From NCBI GenBank assembly GCA_045592165.1, contig JAZNUG010000147.1, positions 1 to 28,308 on the forward strand: a stretch of 28,308 nucleotides of DNA, given 5' to 3'. The stretch's first letter is position 1. The number at the start of each line of letters is the position of its first letter. The position numbers and the translations under genes were made by a program. Source of the DNA: SFEL01 sp045592165. Lineage in GTDB: Bacteria > Bacillota > Clostridia > Christensenellales > CAG-138. The notes below the pieces were generated by a model, which was not told the origin of the DNA, searched no databases, and worked only from the letters and a program-made list of their open reading frames with translations. Positions 22,998 through 28,308 of the stretch are shown here, in pieces.

Positions 22998-23127
22998 TGA
23001 TTTCAGTATCTAAATCCGCCCACCGCCATTTTAATATACCTTTGCCTTCCTCCGCGCCCAGACCTGCCTGCGGGCAGGCCAAAAGAAAGAGAAAAAGAAG
23101 AGTATACCAATTCAAAGGAAAACCGCT

Positions 23128-23814
23128 ATGATCAAAGGACTTCAAACCCTGACACTTCTTGACTATCCCGGCAAGGTGGCCTGTACGGTGTTTACCGGAG
23201 GCTGCAATTTCCGCTGCCCCTTCTGCCACAACGGAGGCATTGTGCTGAACCCGGGGGCAGAGCCCAGCATACCTGAGGAAAAGGTATTTGACCTATTGAA
23301 AAAGCGCAGAGGTGTGCTGGAGGGGGTATGCATAACCGGCGGCGAGCCCACCCTGTGGAAGGGACTGTGGGACTTTGCAAAGGAAGTAAAGGCACTGGGC
23401 TATTCGGTAAAGCTGGATACCAACGGCACCAACCCCGAGCTGATGCACAAGCTGATACTGGCGGGCGTGGTGGACTATGTGGCCATGGATATAAAGAACA
23501 GTCCCGATAAGTATGCCGAAACGGTGGGAGTGAGGGGCTTCAACATCCAGCCCGTGAAGGACAGCGTAAGATTGCTGCTGCAGGGCACCGTCGGGTATGA
23601 ATTCCGCACCACTGTGGTAAAGGGAATGCACACACCACAAGATATAGTGGATATAGGCAAATGGATACAAGGGGCGGAAAAGTACTTTATTCAGCCCTAT
23701 CGGGATTCCGAACTGGTGATCGACCGCAGCTGCGAGAGGCATTCCGATGAGGAACTTCAGGCACTTCTGGCCGCCGCAAGGGAATATGTCCCGGGTGCGG
23801 AACTGAGGGGCTAG
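23128..23814 (+). CDS. nrdG: Anaerobic ribonucleotide reductase activating protein (radical SAM)
   Basis: A 228-residue radical SAM activase that makes the glycyl radical on NrdD. The iron-sulfur motif is C26-NFR-C30-PF-C33 (TGGCNFRCPFCHN), followed by GGEP in CITGGEPTL and a SAM-binding core (YSVKLDTNGTNPELM, VDYVAMDIKN). It is longer than E. coli NrdG (about 154 residues) and resembles the NrdG type of anaerobic Gram-positives and Thermotoga; such proteins are also related to pyruvate-formate-lyase activases. AAAGGA lies about 9 bases before the ATG. It sits upstream of nrdD, but each gene has its own NrdR region. Confidence 0.92.
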   Translation: MIKGLQTLTLLDYPGKVACTVFTGGCNFRCPFCHNGGIVLNPGAEPSIPEEKVFDLLKKRRGVLEGVCITGGEPTLWKGLWDFAKEVKALGYSVKLDTNGTNPELMHKLILAGVVDYVAMDIKNSPDKYAETVGVRGFNIQPVKDSVRLLLQGTVGYEFRTTVVKGMHTPQDIVDIGKWIQGAEKYFIQPYRDSELVIDRSCERHSDEELQALLAAAREYVPGAELRG

Positions 23815-23837
23815 ATATTGTGGCAGGGTCAAAGAAT

Positions 23838-23886
23838 ACACCATATATAGTCTGCTGTATCGCATTTGATACACAATATATGGTAG
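23838..23886 (+). promoter_or_regulatory. Tandem NrdR boxes upstream of nrdD
   Basis: ACACCATATATAGTCT (23838-23853) and ACACAATATATGGTAG (23871-23886) both match the NrdR consensus well and are spaced 33 bases, three helical turns, apart. NrdR represses nucleotide reductase genes when dATP is high. The exact promoter here is not clear by eye. Confidence 0.85.
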
Positions 23887-24020
23887 ACAAAACCAAAATA
23901 ATGTGATAAACTTTGTACTGTTCCCGCAATTTGGGGGACAAGTATAGCAATATCATCCGGAAATAAGAAAAATCATCACCAATTACTTTTTTATAAGAGC
24001 AATCAGGAGGGGAAAAGAGA

Positions 24021-26378
24021 ATGTACCGTGTTATAAAGCGCGATAACTCCATAGCCGATTTCGACATTACCAAAATCAGCGCCGCCATTACCAAGGCATT
24101 TGACGCCGTAGAAAAGCAGTATAATCAGAGCGTTATAGATTTCCTGGCCCTTAAGGTCACCGCCGATTTTGAAGGCAAGATAAAGGACGGCCTTATCGCC
24201 GTGGAAGACGTTCAGGACAGCGTTGAAGAAGTGCTGAGCCTTGCAGGCTATGCGGATGTTGCCAAGGCATACATTCTCTACCGCAAGCAGCGGGAAAAGC
24301 TCCGCAACATGAAGTCCACCATACTGGACTACAAGGAGACCGTCAACAACTACGTTAACGTTGCGGACTGGCGCGTAAAGGAAAACTCCACCGTTACCTA
24401 CTCCGTAGGCGGCCTTATCCTGTCCAACAGCGGCGCTATCACCGCCAACTACTGGCTGTCCGAGGTGTATGACGAGGAAATCGCCAACGCCCACCGCAAT
24501 GCGGACATCCACATCCATGACCTGTCCATGCTTACCGGCTACTGCGCAGGCTGGTCCCTGAAGCAGCTTATTCAGGAAGGCCTTGGCGGCGTTAGCGGCA
24601 AGATCAACAGCAAGCCCGCAAAGCACCTTGCCTCCCTCTGCAACCAGATGGTAAACTTGCTGGGCATCATGCAGAACGAGTGGGCCGGTGCACAGGCATT
24701 CTCTTCCTTTGATCCCTACCTCGCCCCCTTTGTAAAGGTGGACGATCTTTCCTACGATGCCGTTAAGAAGTGCATTGAGTCCTTCATCTACGGCGTAAAC
24801 ACCCCCAGCCGCTGGGGCACTCAGGCTCCCTTCAGCAACATCACTCTGGACTGGACGGTTCCCGCTGACCTGGCCGAGCTGCCCGCAATCGTAGGCGGCA
24901 AGGAGATGGATTTCAAGTACAAGGACTGCAAGCGGGAAATGGACATGGTCAACAAGGCCTTCATCGAGACCATGATCGAGGGCGATGCCAACGGCCGCGG
25001 CTTCCAGTATCCCATCCCCACCTATTCCATCACCCGTGACTTTGACTGGTCTCCCACCGAGAACAACCGTCTGCTGTTCGAGATGACCGCAAAGTACGGC
25101 ACTCCCTACTTCAGCAACTACATCAACAGCGATATGGAGCCCTCCGACGTTCGCTCCATGTGCTGCCGTCTCCGTCTTGACCTGCGCGAGCTGCGCAAAA
25201 AGAGCGGCGGCTTCTTCGGCAGCGGCGAAAGCACCGGCTCCGTGGGCGTTGTTACCATCAACCTGCCCCGCATAGCCTACCTTGCCGCCAATGAGGAAGA
25301 ATTCTATCAGAGGCTGGACCGCATGATGGATATTTCCGCACGCAGCCTCCACATCAAGCGCGAGATCATCACCCGATTGATGAACGAGGGCCTGTATCCC
25401 TACACCAAGAGATACCTGGGCACCTTCAATAACCACTTCTCCACCATTGGCCTGGTTGGCATGAACGAAGCCGGCCTTAACGCCAAGTGGCTCAAGGCTG
25501 ACATGACCGACGCCAGGACCCAGCAGTTCGCCAAGGACGTGCTCAACCATATGCGCGAGCGTCTCAGCGACTATCAGGAGAAGTACGACAACGAGCTGTA
25601 CAATCTGGAAGCTACCCCCGCCGAGTCCACCTCCTACCGCCTTGCCAAGCATGACGTAAAGAGGTATCCCGATATCATCACCGCCGGCGGCAATGGCGAC
25701 GCTCCCTACTACACCAACAGCTCCCACCTGCCCGTAAGCTTCACCGAGGACATCTTCGCCGCATTGGATATTCAGGACGAGATGCAGACCCTCTACACCA
25801 GCGGTACTGTATTCCACGCCTTCCTGGGCGAGAAGCTGCCCAGCTGGGAGTCCGCCGCAAAGCTGGTCAAGACCATCGCGGAGAACTACCGTCTGCCCTA
25901 CTACACCATGTCCCCCACCTACTCCGTATGCCCCAAGCACGGCTACCTTTCCGGCGAGCACTTCACCTGCCCCGAGTGCGGCAGCAATGCTGAGGTATAC
26001 AGCCGCATAACCGGCTACTATCGCCCCGTTCAGAACTGGAACGACGGCAAGAGCCAGGAATACAAGGAGCGCAAGGAGTATGATGTGGCAAACCGCTCCA
26101 CCTGGCCCGGAATCGCAAAGGCTGCCAAGGTTGAGGAAGCCCTGCCCATGCTGTTCACCACCTCCACCTGCCCCAACTGCGCCGCAGCAAAGGAAATGCT
26201 CAACGCAGCAGGCATCAGGTACACCGTGGTGCAGGCCGAGGAAAACCGCGACCTTGCCAAGAAGTACCGCGTAATGCAGGCCCCCACCCTTGTTATCGAC
26301 AGCAACGGCAAGGTGGATAAGTTTGCAGGCCTGTCCGCACTGACCGTGTTCGTTGAGAACAGCAAGCAGGTAGGTTAG
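24021..26378 (+). CDS. nrdD: Anaerobic ribonucleoside-triphosphate reductase with C-terminal redoxin domain
   Basis: A 785-residue class III reductase that makes dNTPs without oxygen. Residues 1-90 form an ATP-cone (MYRVIKRDNSIADFDITKI) for dATP/ATP control. The catalytic barrel shows DIHIHDLSMLTGYCAGW, GTQAPFSNI and SMCCRLRLD (thiyl-radical Cys). A zinc site (CPKHG ... CPECG) precedes the glycyl-radical loop RITGYYRP with Gly665. Residues ~708-785 add a glutaredoxin/NrdH-like domain with CPNC (717-720) and a cis-Pro (QAPTLVI). This fits the redoxin-dependent NrdD2 type rather than the formate-dependent E. coli type. CAGGAGG precedes the ATG. Codons are unusually C-ending, suggesting high expression. 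Confidence 0.95.
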   Translation: MYRVIKRDNSIADFDITKISAAITKAFDAVEKQYNQSVIDFLALKVTADFEGKIKDGLIAVEDVQDSVEEVLSLAGYADVAKAYILYRKQREKLRNMKSTILDYKETVNNYVNVADWRVKENSTVTYSVGGLILSNSGAITANYWLSEVYDEEIANAHRNADIHIHDLSMLTGYCAGWSLKQLIQEGLGGVSGKINSKPAKHLASLCNQMVNLLGIMQNEWAGAQAFSSFDPYLAPFVKVDDLSYDAVKKCIESFIYGVNTPSRWGTQAPFSNITLDWTVPADLAELPAIVGGKEMDFKYKDCKREMDMVNKAFIETMIEGDANGRGFQYPIPTYSITRDFDWSPTENNRLLFEMTAKYGTPYFSNYINSDMEPSDVRSMCCRLRLDLRELRKKSGGFFGSGESTGSVGVVTINLPRIAYLAANEEEFYQRLDRMMDISARSLHIKREIITRLMNEGLYPYTKRYLGTFNNHFSTIGLVGMNEAGLNAKWLKADMTDARTQQFAKDVLNHMRERLSDYQEKYDNELYNLEATPAESTSYRLAKHDVKRYPDIITAGGNGDAPYYTNSSHLPVSFTEDIFAALDIQDEMQTLYTSGTVFHAFLGEKLPSWESAAKLVKTIAENYRLPYYTMSPTYSVCPKHGYLSGEHFTCPECGSNAEVYSRITGYYRPVQNWNDGKSQEYKERKEYDVANRSTWPGIAKAAKVEEALPMLFTTSTCPNCAAAKEMLNAAGIRYTVVQAEENRDLAKKYRVMQAPTLVIDSNGKVDKFAGLSALTVFVENSKQVG

Positions 26379-26388
26379 TTTCTTAATT

Positions 26389-26435
26389 CTTCTTTTTCTC
26401 TTTCTTTTTAAGAAAAAAGAAAGCAGAAAAAGAAG
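26389..26435. repeat. Polypyrimidine/polypurine hairpin repeat, copy 4
   Basis: CTTCTTTTTCTCTTTC-type arm and GAAAGCAGAAAAAGAAG-type arm, starting 10 bases past the nrdD stop. It is related to the hairpins at 3521, 9603 and 9834. Confidence 0.7.
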
Positions 26436-26477
26436 CAAAAAGACAAAGAAAAACTAAAAAATATTGATACGCTATTC

Positions 26478-26506
26478 AAAAAGCCGCTCAACGGGAGCGG
26501 CTTTTT
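26478..26506. terminator. Terminator after nrdD
   Basis: AAAAAGCCGCTC/GAGCGGCTTTTT with loop AACGG; the stem core (AAGCCGCTC) is the same as in the terminator at 5831-5860. Confidence 0.85.
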
Positions 26507-26529
26507 GCGCGGGAGAAAGTAGCAATACT

Positions 26530-26568
26530 GTCATTGCGAGCCGGTTGGCAAACCGGCGAGGCAATCCG
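26530..26568. repeat. CATTGCGAG-type palindromic repeat, copy 4 (inverted)
   Basis: GTCATTGCGAG, an inner stem CCGGTT/AACCGG, and GAGGCAATCC. The orientation is the same as at 19095 and opposite to 3364 and 9672. Confidence 0.8.
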
Positions 26569-26800
26569 TACTCTTAAAGCAGCAAGGATTGTTTGGTTTG
26601 CGTTGCATATTTCGCTGCCTGTTTTTTATTAGTGCGGCTGGATAACTCTTCGGCTTTGCCGTAGGCAAAGCTGCATTAAAAGGGGGGGGGGTGGGAAAAG
26701 ATATTTTACACACCGTACATATATAATTTACTTCTATCTTCTGTACAATTTCGCCGTTTTGCAGTAATATTTAAATGGATAATTATGATAGGGGATAAAT

Positions 26801-27676
26801 ATGGAAAGACTGTATTTTATCGTTAACCCCACGGCAGGGGCGGACAGGGCGGGAGATTCCTTCAAAGAAGTCTGCACCATGCTGGATGAAATGAATATGG
26901 ATTATTCCTTCGACTATACCCAGTACAAGGGCCATGCCACAGAGCTGGCGGTGGATGCGGTAAAGCGGGGAGAGAGATATATCGTATCCGTGGGCGGCGA
27001 CGGCACTCTTAATGAAGTGGCGCAGGGGCTGGTACATACCGATTCCGTGCTGGGTGTGCTGCCCTTCGGCACAGGCAATGACCTTGCAAAGGCATTGAAG
27101 ATACCCACAGACCCCAGGGAAGCCCTTACCATACTGCTGCTGGAATCCCCCAAGGCCATGGACGTGGGCGTTGCCAATGACAGGATGTTTTTCAATGTAT
27201 CCGGCTTTGGCTTTGATGTGGATGTATTGCTGGCAACGGATAAATACAAAAAGCGCTTTCGCGGCATGATTCCCTATCTTTTGGGCATTGCACACAGCCT
27301 TACCCACCTTCGCACGCTGCATCTTACCATCAGGGATGACGGCAGGGAGTGGAACAGGGATGCGCTGATTATCGCCGTTGGCATAGGCACCCACTTCGGC
27401 GGCGGTATGAACGTATTGCCCATGTCAGACCCCTTTGACGGGCTGTTTGATGTATGCATAGTGAAAAAGCTGAGCGTGATGAAGTTCCTCAGGCTGCTGC
27501 CCCTGTTTATAAAGGGCAAGCACGCGGGCTACAAAGAGGTGGAGTACTTCCGCACAGACCGTCTGGAAGTATCCTGCCCCGAGCATAGCCTGATAAACTA
27601 TGACGGCGAGCTTTCTTCGGATACTCCGGTTACCTTCCGGCTGCTGCCGGGGGCGCTGAATATACTGGTTAAATAA
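26801..27676 (+). CDS. Diacylglycerol kinase-family lipid kinase
   Basis: A 291-residue cytosolic/peripheral kinase of the DagK/YegS catalytic family. Motifs: FIVNPTAG (7-13), the nucleotide loop VSVGGDGTLNEV (63-73, GGDGT at 65-69), PFGTGND (88-94), VSGFGFDVDV and the closing GELSSDTPVTFRLLPGALNI. Relatives phosphorylate diacylglycerol (DgkB), recycling it to phosphatidic acid for membrane synthesis, or other lipids; DgkB-type DAG kinase is the leading guess for a Gram-positive. ATG at 26801 has AGGGG 6 bases upstream. It is followed after 16 bases by a paralogue. Confidence 0.9.
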   Translation: MERLYFIVNPTAGADRAGDSFKEVCTMLDEMNMDYSFDYTQYKGHATELAVDAVKRGERYIVSVGGDGTLNEVAQGLVHTDSVLGVLPFGTGNDLAKALKIPTDPREALTILLLESPKAMDVGVANDRMFFNVSGFGFDVDVLLATDKYKKRFRGMIPYLLGIAHSLTHLRTLHLTIRDDGREWNRDALIIAVGIGTHFGGGMNVLPMSDPFDGLFDVCIVKKLSVMKFLRLLPLFIKGKHAGYKEVEYFRTDRLEVSCPEHSLINYDGELSSDTPVTFRLLPGALNILVK

Positions 27677-27692
27677 CAAAGGAAAACGAGTT

Positions 27693-28308
27693 TTGAGTAA
27701 GTTTTATTTCATAGTAAACCCTGTGGCCGGCTCCGGCCGCTCAAAGGAATGGTTTGAGCAGGCGGCAAAAGAGCTTGCCAACAGGGGTGTGGATTTTTCA
27801 TACGACTACACAGAGGGCAAGGACCATGGCGCCCGGCTTGCAAAGGCCGCCGTTGAGCGGGGAGAGCAGGCCGTGATATCCGTGGGCGGCGACGGCACCG
27901 CAAGGGAGATCGCAGGCAGCCTGATGAACACCGGCGTACCCATGGGCATATTCCCCTTTGGCACAGGCAACGATTTTGCCTCCGCGCTGGGCCTTAAGGT
28001 GGACCCCATAGGCGCAATGGAGGATTTGCTGAAGGCTCAGCCCGCCGTGATAGACGCAGCCGCCGCAAACGACACCATATTCATCAACGCCGCAGGCACA
28101 GGCTTTGACGTGGACGTAATACGCAACACGGAAAAGTACAAGCGGCGCTTCAACGGCATGCTGCCCTATATGCTGGGCATAATGGAAAGCCTGATACATC
28201 TTAAGTGGGATCATTTTGTCATTACCGCAGACGGTGAAACCTTTGAAGAAGATGCCATGCTGATCGATGCCTGCAACGGCACCCGCCTTGCGGGAGGAAT
28301 TAAGGTTG
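27693..28308 (+). CDS. Second diacylglycerol kinase-family lipid kinase (3'-partial)
   Basis: The first 205 codons of a close paralogue of the preceding gene; the window ends inside it. It aligns without gaps near the N-terminus: FIVNPVAGSGRS (6-17), VISVGGDGTAREI (61-73, GGDGT again at 65-69), PFGTGNDFASALG, AAGTGFDVDVIRNTEKYKRRFNGMLPYMLGI. The start is TTG at 27693 with AAAGGA 9 bases upstream; there is no earlier ATG. Tandem copies suggest duplication followed by specialisation for different lipid substrates. Confidence 0.88.
   Translation, partial: MSKFYFIVNPVAGSGRSKEWFEQAAKELANRGVDFSYDYTEGKDHGARLAKAAVERGEQAVISVGGDGTAREIAGSLMNTGVPMGIFPFGTGNDFASALGLKVDPIGAMEDLLKAQPAVIDAAAANDTIFINAAGTGFDVDVIRNTEKYKRRFNGMLPYMLGIMESLIHLKWDHFVITADGETFEEDAMLIDACNGTRLAGGIKV

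Larger units (their letters stand above)
26379..26800. other. Gene-free stretch between nrdD and the lipid kinases
   Basis: No plausible gene is seen in 422 bases. It holds a polypyrimidine hairpin (26389-26435), a terminator (26478-26506), a CATTGCGAG-type repeat (26530-26568), a hairpin GCTTTGCC/GGCAAAGC (26653-26671), a run of ten G (26682-26691), and an AT-rich region before 26801 in which I cannot fix a promoter. Confidence 0.65.

Noticed and set aside
22942..23013. A 23-codon leader peptide ORF overlapping the nrdG leader terminator
   Set aside because: It has no ribosome site, its start overlaps the -10 box, and the codons simply follow the terminator stem.
24003..26438. A very long open frame (about 811 codons) on the minus strand opposite nrdD
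   Set aside because: It is a shadow of the highly codon-biased nrdD gene: it lacks family features, has low-complexity Gly/Val/Ala-rich composition, and begins inside the downstream hairpin region.
1..28308. CRISPR arrays, tRNA or rRNA genes, insertion sequences
   Set aside because: No regularly spaced repeats, cloverleaf-like sequences, rRNA segments or transposase frames were seen anywhere in the window.

Overview
The window reads as a chromosome segment of a Gram-positive anaerobe, most likely a clostridial member of the Bacillota (gut-type Clostridia). The grounds are AGGAGG-type ribosome binding sites, a Gram-positive type LexA box, lipoprotein signal peptides without outer-membrane genes, an oxygen-sensitive class III ribonucleotide reductase with NrdR boxes, and an ArpU-like phage regulator. 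Base composition is moderately GC-rich, by eye. I cannot name the genus.

Layout. 1-1000: the end of an MgtE-type Mg2+ transporter gene and a ProX-type Ala-tRNA(Pro) deacylase, closed by a terminator. 1105-7390: an isolated phage-derived island. It holds an ArpU/sigma-like regulator on the minus strand behind a LexA box, an intact large terminase, an intact portal protein, a 49-residue acidic ORF and, past an unrelated lipoprotein gene, a 60-residue ORF resembling a small-terminase helical segment. No capsid, tail, integrase or lysis gene is visible. 7441-9469: an unknown membrane protein, a tRNA-dihydrouridine synthase and a small Cys-rich DUF1540-like protein. 9895-10539: a TlpA/ResA-like thioredoxin lipoprotein. 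10787-14957: a MarR regulator with a heterodimeric BmrCD/LmrCD-type exporter as one operon. 15347-19007: a MacA/MacB- or YknXYZ-type adaptor, ATPase and permease operon. 19135-20489: a DUF1847-like protein and signal peptidase I, both minus. 20661-22896: a metallophosphoesterase lipoprotein, biotin-protein ligase and C_GCAxxG_C_C protein in one operon. 23128-26378: nrdG and nrdD, each with its own NrdR-box region. 26801-28308: two tandem diacylglycerol-kinase-family lipid kinases, the second cut by the window end.

Intergenic DNA is unusually structured. There are four copies of a short CATTGCGAG/GGCAATCC palindromic repeat, four near-mirror polypyrimidine/polypurine hairpins, two long mosaic blocks of tandem hairpins, and many bidirectional terminators. 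Two promoters, one before the terminase gene and one before nrdG, are each followed within a few tens of bases by an intrinsic-terminator-like hairpin, which suggests attenuation or short leader RNAs.

The best candidate for something undescribed is the 1.1-7.4 kb island. It combines a LexA-box-controlled phage late-type regulator, a divergent promoter-terminator leader, and retained TerL and portal genes with apparently intact key residues but no virion genes. It may be a slowly decaying prophage remnant or a domesticated DNA-packaging or translocation module; sequence alone cannot decide.
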